Source of the DNA: JAGQRJ01 sp041402045
GTDB taxonomy: Bacteria; Planctomycetota; J058
Assembly: GCA_041402045.1 (NCBI GenBank)
Contig: JAWKSZ010000003.1
Location: 124,001 to 188,000 of the forward strand
Length of the DNA stretch: 64,000 nt
Direction: 5' to 3'
Positions 28,792-39,145 of this stretch are shown here, in pieces. Position 1 is the stretch's first letter. Each line of letters starts with the position of its first letter. The notes beneath the pieces were generated by a model. It was not told the origin of the DNA. It made no database searches and saw nothing but the letters and a program-made list of their open reading frames with translations. Made by a program: the position numbers and the translations under genes.

Positions 28792-31099
28792 CTAGCTGCG
28801 CGAGCGGATCGGGAACCAGCCGCTGGGCAGGAGCTGGATCGTGAGGTCCGCGGCCTCGAACAGGGCGCGGTAGCCCGCGGCGTTCGGGGCCTCCTGGCCC
28901 AGGAGCGCCGGGAGGATCTTGCGCGCCTGGCGCGCGCGGCGCGCATACTTCTTGTGGACCTTGTCGAGGAACTCCTCGACCTCGCGGTCCTCGTCGAACA
29001 GGCGCGCGGCGGCGGCGCGCATCCCGGCGGTGGGCTGCTCGCACTCGAGGAAGCGAATCAGGCCCAGGGCGATCGAGGGGTGCTCGAGCTCCTCGAGGGC
29101 CTGGAAGGTCTCCTCGTCGATCTGGGGCGCGCCGCCGGTGGTCATGGTCGCCATGGGGTCGAGCTGCTCGACCTCGAAGCGCATCTCGACCTTGCCCATG
29201 GTGATCCGGTCGCCGTGGGTCAGGTACGCGATCCGCACCGCGTGCTCGTTGAGCTGGGTCCCGAAGCGGCTGCCCTCGTCGCGGATCAGCATGCGGTTGT
29301 GCAGGCGCAGGATCGTGGCGTGCAGGCGCGAGACCGAGCGGCTGTGGAGCGCGATGTCCCGCTCCTCCTCGCGGCCCACGGTGAACACCGTGCGCTTGTC
29401 GAAGTGGATCGCGCGCTGCTTGGGCTCGCCGGCGAGGACCACCAGCCGCGTGCGGGGCCGGGGCTGGGCGGGGGCGAGCTGCGGGGGGTAGCTGGCCTGC
29501 GCGCCGTCCCACCAGCCCAGCCAGGCCTCGGGGTCGTCCCCGAGGTTCTCGTGGGTCATGGAGAACAGCTGCATGGGCACGCGGCTGCGCACGCGGCGCA
29601 TGCGGCGCTCGACCTTGTCGGTGACCTGCCCAGCGAGCTCGGGGCCGAGGATGATCTCGATCGCGCGCCGGGCCTGGTCCAGGCGCCCCGACTGCGCGTC
29701 GGGGGCGAGCTGCTCCAGGAGGTAGACCACCGCGCGCTTGTCGCTGGACTCGGCCAGCACCTGCAGGAACGGGGGCGCGACGTACTGCGTCTCGCCGGTG
29801 GCGCCCAGGCGCTGGGTCGCCGAGGCGCGGCGCATGGGGCCCAGCCCGCCGTCCTTGAACACCAGGTTGACCTTGCCGAGCTTGATCGGGTCGCCGTCCT
29901 TGAGCACGACCTGGCGCACGCGCATGCCGCCCACGAAGGTGCCGTAGGTGCTCCCCAGGTCGCGGCCCACGAAGCCGGTCTTGCCGCGCTCGATCTGCAT
30001 GTGCTGGCGCGAGACCGAGGCGTCGGCGATCACCACGTCGCAGCTCGCGTCGCGGCCGACGTGGAAGGAGGCGCCCGGGATCAGGGGGAAGCGCGTGCCG
30101 TCGGGGGCGGTGAGGCAGGGGATCTCGACCGGCTGCTGCTTCAGGACCTTGTCCAGGTCGGCCACGATCTGCTCGGCGGCGCCGTAGCGGAAGCGCCGGT
30201 CGGGCTCCATCATCCGGAACAGGACCAGCTCCAGGTCCTGGGGAATGTCCGGCTCCAGCTCGCGGGGGCGCACGAAGTCGCCCTCCAGGATCCGGCGCGA
30301 GATCGCCTGCGGGTTGTGCCCGGGGAAGGGCAGCGAGCCCGTGACCAGGTGGTAGAGCGTCGAGCCCAGGCTGAACAGGTCGCAGCGCGGGTCGACGGCG
30401 TGGTCGCCCCACTGCTCGGGGGCCATGTAGTGCGGGGTCCCCAGCACCTGGCCCGGGAGGCTCAGCCCGTCGTCCACCGCCACGTTCTTGGCGAGGCCGA
30501 AGTCGAGCATTTTGACGGTGCCGTCCTTGGCCACGAGGATGTTCGCGGGCTTGATGTCGCGGTGGATCACCCCCTGGCGGTGCGCGACGCCGAGGGCCTT
30601 GGCCACGTCACGCGCGACCCGCGCGCCCTCGAGGGGCGGGAGCGGCCCGTCGTCGGTGAGCTGCGCGTCGAGGGCCACGCCGTCGACGAACTCCATCACG
30701 ATGTGCGGCTGGTCGCTCTCGCCGTCGACGTCGTAGATCTCGACCACGTTCGGGTGGTGCGTGCGCCGCAGGAGGTCGGCCTCGCGCAGGAAGCGCGCGC
30801 GCCAGGTCTTGTTCTTGGCCTGCTCGGGGGCGAGGAACTTGACCACGACCTCGCCGCGCTCGGGCTTGTCGGCGAGGTAGACCGAGCCCATGCCGCCCTC
30901 GCCCAGCTTGCGGCGCACGGTGCAGCCGCTGAACACCTGCCCCACCAGCGGGTCGGTCCTCGTCACCGTCGGTCTCGGGGTCCGCGCCGAAGTCGAGCTG
31001 GGTGCGCTCGGGGTCGTCGGCGCCCGCGGCACCTGGAAGCACCGCGTGCTGCTCGAGGGCAGGGTAAGCCTGCTCCACGAGGAAGGCGTCGAACTCCAT
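28792..31099 (-). CDS. Ser/Thr protein kinase with two FHA domains (one frameshift near the N-terminus)
   Basis: ATG 31099 gives a start MEFDAFLVEQAYPALEQ and an acidic leader. A one-base shift near 30,960 joins it to TDPLVGQVFSGCTVRRKLGEGGMGSVY. The kinase domain has VVVKFL (Lys), HRDIKPAN, DFGLA and GTPHYMAPEQ. After it come two FHA domains: FHVGRDASCDVVI...STYGTFVGG, and FTVGREEERDIAL...RFGTQLNEHAVR (about residues 500-580). A helical C-terminal part follows (HKKYARRARQARKIL). FHA domains on a kinase usually bind the kinase's own or a partner's phosphothreonines. There is no membrane helix, so it is probably cytoplasmic. The next leftward gene upstream is the FHA-DUF4388 protein, about 200 bp away. 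Confidence 0.87.
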
Positions 31100-31300
31100 G
31101 TCGTAAGCCAGGCGGCAATACACTCTCCGCGTGACTTTTCAGGCATGCCCGTTGGACGCCGCTCCTCGCTCAGCGATGCGGCTCAGCGAAACGCCGACTG
31201 GATCGCGTCGCCGGTGCCGTCGGATCATGATCCAGGAGGTCGCGTCCTCGCGCCGCCGTCGCCGGTGGTGTCTACCCCTGTCCTGCGCGCCGCGGCGCGT

Positions 31301-31958
31301 CTACTGCTCCTGCTCGTCGAGCCGGCGCCCGGCCTCGAGCAGCAGGCTCGTGACGGTGGTCTGCATGTTCGTCGCGTTGACCGAGACCTGGGGGCCAGAG
31401 TTGAACTGGCCGTGGTCCAGACCGCCCCAGCTCGAACACCGCCTCGATCCCCTCGTTGTCGTCGGTGGCGGCGTAGACCGGCGTCCCCTCGCGGAACACG
31501 AGCTCGCCGTTGCCGTCGGGGCCGAACACGGTCAGGGTCCCGGTCTTGCGGTTGAACTCCAGGGTCTGCAGCAGCTCGAACAGGTTCATTTGTCCGAGGT
31601 TGCCGGCCATGGCGTCGCTGACCATGGGCTGGGTCAGGGCGTTCAGGTCCTCGGGGCTCTGCGGCGCGGACGCGGCCTGCTCCTCGCCGAAGCGATACGT
31701 GACCACGTAGGGCCCGATCGTGATCTCGTCGCCGCTCTGGAGCTCGTGGTCGCCGGTGATCCGCCGCCCGTTGACGGTGGTCCCGTTCTGCGAGCCGCAG
31801 TCCACGATCCAGGGCGCGCCCCGCTTCCAGTAGATCTCGGCGTGGCGCCGCGAGACCTTGCCCGACGGGATCGAGAGGTCGCAGTCTGCCTGCCGCCCGA
31901 CCACCAGGGTGCGGTTGGGGTTCAGGATCAGGGGCGGGGCGCCCACGCGCAGGAGCAC
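31301..31958 (-). CDS. FHA domain + DUF4388 (PATAN-like) protein, frameshifted at the C-terminus
   Basis: The FHA domain is at ~10-95 (LVVGRQADCDLSI, SRRHAEIYW, SQNGTTVNGRR). It is followed by a DUF4388/PATAN-like domain with its typical start GNLGQMNLFELLQTLEFNRK and TGTLTVFGPDGNGELVF...GTPVYAA. The frame breaks near 31,430; a shifted frame continues as HGQFNSGPQVSVNATNMQTT (about) and VTSLLLEAGRRLDEQEQ, ending at 31301. The real start may lie at GTG 32089, giving an Ala/Pro-rich leader, if there is another break near 31,970. FHA-DUF4388 proteins are thought to be signalling adaptors. It is likely a partner of the FHA-kinase that follows. Confidence 0.75.
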
Positions 31959-32143
31959 GTGCTGCGAGGCCCGCGGGGGGCGGCGGGGGCCCCGGGCGGC
32001 GCCGACGGCCGGCGCCGCGGGGCGGCGGCGGCGCCAGGCGCGCGGAGGGGAGGCGACCCAGAAGTGTTCTCGTCGTTCGCCGGGTCCACTGCGCTGTCCT
32101 CGAGGGTTTCGGCTGTACCAGAGGTTAACTCAGGCCTCGGACT

Positions 32144-34866
32144 CTAGCCACGCTGCGTGCGGCGCCAGATCTCCTCGCAGCGCTGGGCCACCTGCGCCCG
32201 GTGGTGGCCCGGCTCGCCCGAGGAAGGCCTCCTCCGCCGGGACCGCCGCGTCCTGGTAGCCCAGGGAGTGCGCGAGCTGGCGGCGCTTGGCGTGGCCCAG
32301 GGGCAAGAGCGGGCGGGCGTCGAAGCGCTGGACCCGCAGCCGCAGCTCGACCCGGCGCAAGAAGGCGTAGCCGGTGCTCAGGGCCAGGTAGGCCCCGGCC
32401 TCGAGGGCGCCCGCCGCCTGGAGCGCGTGCAGCGCGCGCAAGGTGTTGGGCTCGTCGCGGGCGGGGTCCAGGTGCAGGAGCGCCAGGGCCGAGGTCGAGA
32501 GCTCCACGTCGGAGAGGCTGCCGCGCCCGCGCTTGAGGTCGTGCTCCGCCGCCGCGCGGCGCTGGAGCTCGCGCATGCGCTCGACCTCGGCCCCGAGGGC
32601 CGCCGCGTCGCGCCCCCGGATCGCGCGGCGCACGCGGTCGACGGCCCGCTGGCCGAGCTCGAGGGAGCCCGCCACCGCCCGGGCCTTCTGCAGGGCCAGG
32701 CGCTCGAAGTCGTGGGCGTGGGGGCCGGCGCCGCGGGCGAGGTAGTAGCCCTCGACGGCCTCCAGGCTCTGGGCCAGGGGCGAGGACTTGCCGCCCGGGC
32801 GCAGGCGGAAGTCGAGCTCGAGGGGCGGCGCGTCGCCCCAAGCCACCGCCTGGGCGCGCGCCAGGAGCTTGCGGAGCACCGCCTCGCAGAACACCTGGGG
32901 CGCGGTCCCGTCGGGGGCGGGGCCCTCGGCCTCGTAGACCGCGAGCAGGTCCACGTCGCTCCCGTAGCAGAGCTCGCGTCCGCCCAGCTTGCCCAGGCTC
33001 AAGAGCGCGAGCTGGAGCCCGGCGGGTGTCCCGCCGTGGGCCCCGGCGGTGTCCGCCAGGGCGTACTGCAGCCAGGCCTCGAGGAACCCGCTCGAGACCT
33101 CGGCCAGCTGGCGCGCGGTGTTCTGCAGGTTCGAGCGCCCGCCGAGGTCCGAGATCCCGATCTGGAGCTGATACAGCGCCCACACCTCGAGCTGCCCTGG
33201 GCCCGGCGCCGCGCTGGTGAGCGCGAAGCGGACCTCGCTCAGCACGTCCTGCGCGTGCACCGGCGCGCGGGTCAGCAGGCGGTCGATCACCTCGTCGAAC
33301 ACCCCCGGGTGCCGGGCGAGGAGCGTGGAGAGCACGTCGCTGCCCGCGGCGAGGGCGACCAGCAGCTCGAGGGCGTCGGGCTGCTCGCTCCACAGCTCGT
33401 AGACCGTGGCCTTCGCGCCCAGGTGCTCGAGGGCCGCGCGCAGGTTGCTCAGGACCCGGTCGGGGTCCGTGTGCCGCCCGATCGCCTCGAGCAGGGTCGG
33501 GAGCAGCCCCGCGAGCACGACCCGCGCGCGCCCGCTGGGGGCGAGGAGCGAGGAGCGCTCGCGGCTGAGGTCGCGCAGCGCCGACCAGGCGGCCTCGGGG
33601 TCTGCGAAGCGCTCCGCCAGGCGCTGGCGCACGAGCGCCGGGTCAGGCGCTCGCGCAGGAGCAGGTCCCGCAGGTCCGCGGCCCGCGGGTCCTTGTGCTC
33701 GGCGAAGGGCCGGCGGATCAAGGTGTCCAGCGCGGCGCGCACCGTGCGCTGGTGCTGGGCGAAGGCCGCGTCCAGGGCCTCGGGGCTCAGCTCGCAGGCG
33801 GCGGCCGGGGTCGCAAGCCCTCGCCGCGGGGGAGCACGGTGACCTCGCGGTCGCCGCGGAGCTGGAGCAGGTGCTCCAGCCGGCGGTGGAACAGGTAGCC
33901 CGCCTCGAGCACCCGCGCCTCCTCGACCCGCAGCACGTGGGCGTCGGTGAGCCCGGTCAGGGCGTCGAGGGTCGCGGTGACCCGCAGCCGCGGGTCCGCG
34001 CCGCCGTGCAGGAGCTGGCTGAGCTGGACCGCGAACTCCGGTTAAGAGATCCGCCGTATGGCCGACCTTCACGCGTCGCACTCGGGGTCGGCGCTGCTCT
34101 CGGCCACGTGCTCGCGCAGCGCGAGCAGCGACCCCAGGTCCTCGGCGCCGAGCTCCTGGCCCCAGAGCCAGGGCTCGAGATCCGCCAGCAAGCGCGCGCC
34201 CGGTCCCCGCGGCGGCGCGGGCCGCTGACCCACGCCCTGGCGCTCCCGAGCGCAGGCCTGCTTTGCGGTGTAGGAGCGCGTTGGAGCGGGTCAGGGCCGG
34301 GGGCCGAGTTTGCCGTGGGGGCGCAGGCGCAGGTCGACGCGGTAGAGCCCGCCGGTGGAGGTGCGGCGGTGCAGGAGGTCGACCAGCACCCGCGCCGTGC
34401 GCAGCGCGGCGGGGAGGGGCACGTCGTCGCCGCGCACGAGCACGAGGTCGACGTCCGAGCTGTAGTTGAGCTCGTTCCCGCCGAGCTTGCCCAGGGCCAG
34501 GATCGCGAGGTCCGCGCCGCCGGTCTGCGCTCGGGCCAAGGGTCAGCGCGCGGTCGAGGACAGTCACCGAAGGCTGCACGACTGCAGGTCCGCGACCGCC
34601 GGGAGGTCGAGCTCGCCGCTGAGCTCGAACCCCGCGAGCGAGACCATGCTCCGCCGGCGCAGGGCGTGCAGCTCCGGGAGCGGGAGCTCGGGGTCCCAGG
34701 TGGCCGGGTCGGGGAGGGCCTCGAGGGCCTGCAGGTCGCTCGGGTGCTGGCGCAGGACGTCGCACCGCGCCGCCGAGGTCCACAGCGGTCGCCCGCGGCG
34801 CAGGGCGTCGGCGGAAGGCTCGCCCGCCTCGCGGCGGCAGCTCGCGGTCAGCTCGGCGAAGTCCAC
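32144..34866 (-). CDS. glnE: Bifunctional glutamine synthetase adenylyltransferase GlnE (multiple frameshifts)
   Basis: Both nucleotidyltransferase halves are recognisable. The N-terminal half has ALGKLGGNELNYSSDVDLVLV (~34,440), then EFAVQLSQLLHGGADPRLR and LFHRRLEHLLQLRGDREVTV. The C-terminal half has LSLGKLGGRELCYGSDVDLL (~32,960) and LDFRLRPGGKSSPLAQSLEA, ending EEIWRRTQRG with stop at 32144. GlnE adenylylates and deadenylylates glutamine synthetase to adjust nitrogen assimilation. The total span of ~908 codons is close to the normal 900-950 aa. The frame changes near 34,560, 34,290, 34,040, 33,650 and 32,240, so as sequenced it is not one open frame. It is not linked to glnA here. Confidence 0.8.
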
Positions 34867-34894
34867 GGCGCGGGGCGGGGGAGAGGGGGCGAGC

Positions 34895-37058
34895 TCAGGC
34901 GCCGAAGCGGCGCCTGAGCGCGAGCAGGGCGAGCAGCAGGGCCAGGAGGCCCAGCGGGGTGGAGCCGCCCTCGGCGGGGGACCCCAGCGCGCAGTCGCCG
35001 CCCCCGCCGCCGCCGCCGGGCGGCGGGGCCGCGGCCGCGCCGGCCTGGTAGGTGAACAGCCCGCTCGAGACCGCGGTCAGCCCGGTGCCCGGGTTCACCA
35101 CCCGCAGGGTGACCGCGCCCTCGCTGGCCGCGGGGGCGATCGCGGTCAGGAGCGTCGAGGACGCGACCTGCACGTTCGACGACAGCGTGGTGCCGAAGCG
35201 CACCTGGGCGTTGGTCGCGAAGCCGGTGCCCTGGATCGTGACCTGGGTCCCGCCGCCGGTCGGGCCCGTCGTCGGCGAGAAGCTGGCGATCGCCGGGGCC
35301 ATCCGTCGACGTAGGTCAGGCCGCCGGTGAGGGTCCCCTCGGCGTTCCCCACGGTGACCACGACGTCTGCGCTGCCGGGGACCCCCGCAGGGCCATGAAC
35401 ACCACCGCGTCGGAGCCGGCGCTGAGCACCGTCGCCGGGTTGCCCCCCACCGCGACGTGGCGCCGGGGCCGAAGCCGGTGCCGTGCACGGTGTGCTGGGT
35501 CCCGCCGCTCGAGGGGGCGACCGCGGGGTCGACGGAGGTCGGGACCGGCTGGGCGGTGTAGGTCACCGCGCCGCCGCTGCGGGCCTCGAGCCCGTCTTCG
35601 CGGATCACGACCACGTCCACCGGGGTGAGAACACGCCCGCGGCGGCGGGGTCGTGCAGCTGAGCTGGGTCGAGCTCACGAACTGGACCTGGTTCGCGAGC
35701 TGCCCGCCGATCACGACCGCGGTCTCTGCGGTGAACCCGGTGCCCAGGATCGAGAAGAACTCGCCGCCGGCGCTGCTGAGCGCGGTGGGGGCGACCTGGG
35801 TGATCGTGGGGGCCGGGTCCACCACGCGCACGGCGGCGGTGAGGTAGGCGATCCGCCCGCTGCTGTCGGTGACCCGCAGGCTGCGGGTCCCGCGGGTGGC
35901 GCCCGAGGCGCAGTCGAGGTTCACGTTGAGGCCGAGGTCCCCAGGGGGGCGAAGCTGTTGACCGTCACCCCCGTGCCCGTGACCTCGACCTGCACGACCT
36001 GGTTCAGGTTCGCCCCGGTGACGGTGAGCTGACGCGTGGTCCCGGCCTGGATCACGAGGCCCTCGGCGGAGTTCACGTTGAGGCTGCCGTCGGTGGGCAC
36101 CCCCCAGCTCGCCGCGGCGCTCCCGCCGGGGGCGAGGGACAGCGGGCCGCCCGGAAAGACCGTGGTCCCGAAGGTGGTGTCGGCCACGCTCGACTGCAGC
36201 GCGATCGTGTCCGTGTGGCGCAGCGGTCCGTCGAGGGGCTCCACGTAGAGGCTGTAGGTGCCCGCCGGGAGGCCCTGGATCGAGAAGTTCCCGCTGCCGT
36301 CGGTGAGGTCGGCGGCCGCGAGCAGCCCGCTCTGGTCGTGGGCGACGACCTGCGCGAAGCGCAGGCCGCCAGCGCCCTGGAACGTGACCGTCCCCGAGAT
36401 CTGTCCGAGCCCCGCCCCGGGTTGGGGGTAGATCGTGCTCGCGCCGGCGGCGTCGTCCGCGGAGAGCGCGCGGGCGGAGGAGTCCCCCGAGAGGATCGAG
36501 GTGAACATGCTGCACAGGGGGCCGCCGGCGTGGTCAGGCGAGGAAGTGCCCCGCCTCGTGGGTCGCCACCGCCTGCGTCGAGGTCCCGGGCCACCCAGGT
36601 CGGTCGAGAACGTGAGCGCTGGCCGTTGAAGACACGATGTCCGCGTCAGGATCGTGCCGTCGGTGGTCGACGCGGGATCAGGGTCGGCGCGATCACCCAC
36701 AGGCCTTGGGGGAAGAGCCCCGAGCTTGGTCTCGTCGAAGAGCACGAGGTGAATGTCCTGGGCGGAGAAGTCGGTCCGCGAGGCGTCCGCGGTCGTGTCC
36801 TCGCTGAAGCTGACCTGGCTGTTCTGCACGCGGCCCCAGCTCTGCACGGCCAGGCGGATCGCGGCGTCGTCGCTGCGGTCGGCGATGTCCGCCGAGCCCG
36901 CCGACTGGATCACGAAGCGCAGCGGGAGCTGGTTCCAGTGGAACTCCGGCGCGCCCGGCGAGAACGCGATCCGCACGAAGCCCACGGAACATGCTGGAGA
37001 GCAGGAGGGTCAGCGCCGTCGTGCGGTGCACGAAGCGACGCCCAATCGGGCGGATCAT
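34895..37058 (-). CDS. Secreted matrixin-like metalloprotease with CnaB-like and IPT/TIG domains and a sorting tail (frameshifts)
   Basis: ATG 37058 begins a signal peptide (RRFVHRTTALTLLLSS). The zinc motif THEAGHF...DHAGG (HExxHxxGxxH type, 36,520-36,560) defines a metzincin; a frame break follows the third zinc-site region. Then come a CnaB-like domain (GTVTFQGAGGLRFAQVVAHD, NFSIQGLPAGTYSLYVEPL) and about four IPT/TIG beta-sandwiches, such as PTITQVAPTALSSAGGEFF and SPTTGPTGGGTQVTIQGTGF. The end is a Gly-rich stretch, DCALGSPAEGG, a hydrophobic helix and RRRFGA, a tripartite tail like MYXO-CTERM signals that anchor or sort surface proteins. The start overlaps the stop of the upstream gene (ATGA). 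Breaks lie near 36,985, 36,690-36,520, 35,935, 35,630 and 35,320. Confidence 0.75.
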
Positions 37059-37648
37059 CGCGGCTGGACCCCTCGCGCCTTCACGCGCAGTCGGTTGAGC
37101 AAGGCGTCGAGCTCGACGACCTCCAGCCGCCCGGGGCGGCTCTGGGTCTCGCCGGGCTTGAGCACGCGCAGGTCGCGCAGGTCGCGCTTGGCCTGAGGCA
37201 CGCTCGCGTCGCGCTGCACGAAGTAGACGCCCTGGCCCAGACCCACCGGCACGCACACCTGGCTCTTGGGGTGCGGCTCGCTGGCGAAGAGCACGACCTC
37301 GGCGCCCGCGCGGATTCGAGGCATGCCGTGGATCACATAGGCCTTGCCGTCGAGTTCACCGCCGGGGACGAGCAGCTCGACCAGGGGCATGGCTTTGCCC
37401 TTGAGCATCTCCCGCGGCGCGAAGCGCACCCGGGTGTAGATCCGCTGGTGATCCGCCGACCACTCGGGGCGGCTGTCGAGGCAGTCGCCCCAGAACACGC
37501 AGGCGCTGCGGGAGAGCATCTGCTCCTCGCTCAGCGACTCCACGGTGGTCGAGCCCGCGGTGAGGGGGAGCGAGGTGAGCAGGGCGGCCCCCACGATCGC
37601 GCAAGCCCGCGCTGCGACGCGAAGCCCGCGCCGAGTGGCTGATCTCAT
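37055..37648 (-). CDS. Conserved secreted protein paired with the matrixin/TIG gene
   Basis: The product is about 197 aa; ATG 37648 has a GGAGG site close upstream. A signal peptide (VAARACAIVGAALLTSLPLTAGS) is followed by a compact beta-rich domain: SACVFWGDCLDS, IYTRVRFAPREMLKG, LVELLVPGGELDGKAYVIHG, AEVVLFASEP, VGLGQGVYFVQRD. I recall this layout (a small secreted protein with IYT..F...LKG...VPGGE immediately before a metzincin/TIG protein) from other bacteria. No function is assigned to it. The 4-nt overlap with the protease gene points to joint action, possibly as a propeptide-like inhibitor or a secretion partner. That role is inference. Confidence 0.75.
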   Translation of the reverse strand: MRSATRRGLRVAARACAIVGAALLTSLPLTAGSTTVESLSEEQMLSRSACVFWGDCLDSRPEWSADHQRIYTRVRFAPREMLKGKAMPLVELLVPGGELDGKAYVIHGMPRIRAGAEVVLFASEPHPKSQVCVPVGLGQGVYFVQRDASVPQAKRDLRDLRVLKPGETQSRPGRLEVVELDALLNRLRVKARGVQPR

Positions 37649-37832
37649 GGCTCCTCCAGAGAGCCTGAAGTATAGAGGGCCGGAGGCCGAACGGCAAAGG
37701 CAGAGAGGAAGTAAGTTCAGGGCCGTCCCGAACTTAGCGCCAACCGTCGACCGATCGCAAATCCCTCGCCGTGGGGTGGCCGACGTAAGCCGAGCCGGGC
37801 TCGACCCGGGAGGGGGGACGGCCCCCCCCTCG

Positions 37833-39084
37833 CTACTTGGTCGGCGCGCCCGCCCGGTCCGCTCGTTGCGGAGCACGAGGGTCTCGCCCCCGACCTGGGT
37901 GCGTCGCAGGTTGTCGCGGACAGGCCGATCAGGCGCTGACCGCCGGCGTTGGTCGAAGTCCCGGGTGGTTGCTCGCGCTCGGTCCGTAGTGGGTCTGGAG
38001 GTAGGCGCGCACGGGGGGCGGGACGTTGCCCCGCCGCAGGCACCTTGCTGCTGTAGCCCCGCAAGCGCGGGTCGTGGAGCGAGTCCTTGACCTCGGGCCC
38101 GAAGGGGTAGCCCGGGGCGCGGGGCAGGTCCAGCACGGCGTGGATCAACTCGTGGACGACGGTGTCGACCAGCTCCTGCACGTTGACGCGGTGGGGCGGG
38201 ATCGTGGGGTTGATCGTGAGCACCCGCTCGCGGTAGGCGCCGAAGCGCTCGATGCCGTTGATCTCCAGGCCAGGCTTCGCGCGCAGGGCGATCGGGAGCC
38301 CGCCCGGGTAGCCCTCGAGGTAGCTCGCGATCCGGAGGAAGTCCGGGTGCTGGGCCAGGGCGTCCAGGGCCTGGCGCTGGTCGGGGGTCTTGCCGAGCTC
38401 ACCCAGGAAGTCGCGCAAGGGCGACCGCAGCCGGGGGCTCGCGTGGAGCACGAGGTCACCCCGGACCGCGCCTGGGCCCCGAGGCAGGAGCACGGCGACG
38501 ACCTGACCCGCGGGGGGGAGCCAGCTCTGCTCGCCGCCCGGGCGCTCACCGACCGCGAGCAGCCCCCCGTCGACCCCGTACAGCCGCCAGTCGACGTCGC
38601 CCTCGCGGAGCTCGAGCTGCGCCAGGCGCGGGGCCTCGGCCGCGGGGAGCGCGACGCTCACGACGTGATCCGCCGCCAGGTCCAGGGCCAGCCGCCCCTC
38701 GCTGAGGGCGCGGGGCGCGCCGAGGCGCGCCAGCCGCAGGCGAAACGGCGCGCCGGCGGGCCCGTGCACCTCGACGCGCAGCGGGCCCTGGGGGCGGGGG
38801 ATCAAGAGCTGCTCACGCCCGCGGTGCGAGCGGGCCTCGTGCAACCCCGACGCGAGGTGCAAGCACAGGTCCAGGTCCACCCCCGGGTCCTGGGCCTCGA
38901 CCTCGACCAGCAGGTCGTCGCCCTCGGGGGGCGAGACCCAGGCGGTCCAGGGCACGTCCTCGAGCTCGGGGTCCAGGCGCTCCAGGCGCTCCAGCACCGC
39001 GCCGGCCTCGGGGCAGCTGAGCTGCGGGGGGGGCGGGGGCAGCGACACGATCAGGGCCGCGCCGAACAGCGCGAGGGCGCTCAC
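37833..39084 (-). CDS. Putative secreted zinc metallopeptidase (frameshifts near the C-terminus)
   Basis: The GTG at 39084 gives a signal peptide (ALALFGAALIVSLPPPPP). The N-terminal half is beta-rich with two PPC-like units (LLVEVEAQDPGVDLDLCLHL, VVSVALPAAEAPRLAQLEL). The C-terminal part carries HELIHAVLDLP (~38,150), an HExxH zinc motif, followed by YPFGPEVKDSLHDPRLRGYSS. After ~38,040 the frame breaks. A shifted frame gives VPPPVRAYLQTHYGPSASNH and then DNLRRTQVGGETLVLRNERTGRA, ending at a TAG at 37833; the uninterrupted frame runs to 37717. The third zinc ligand cannot be assigned with confidence. It follows the GspJ-like gene by 62 bp and may belong to that transcription unit. Confidence 0.6.
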
Positions 39085-39145
39085 GAGCGACCCCCGCGGG
39101 GGTGCGGGCTCCAGGACCGGTGAGGCTGAGGCAAGCCGCGCTCCC

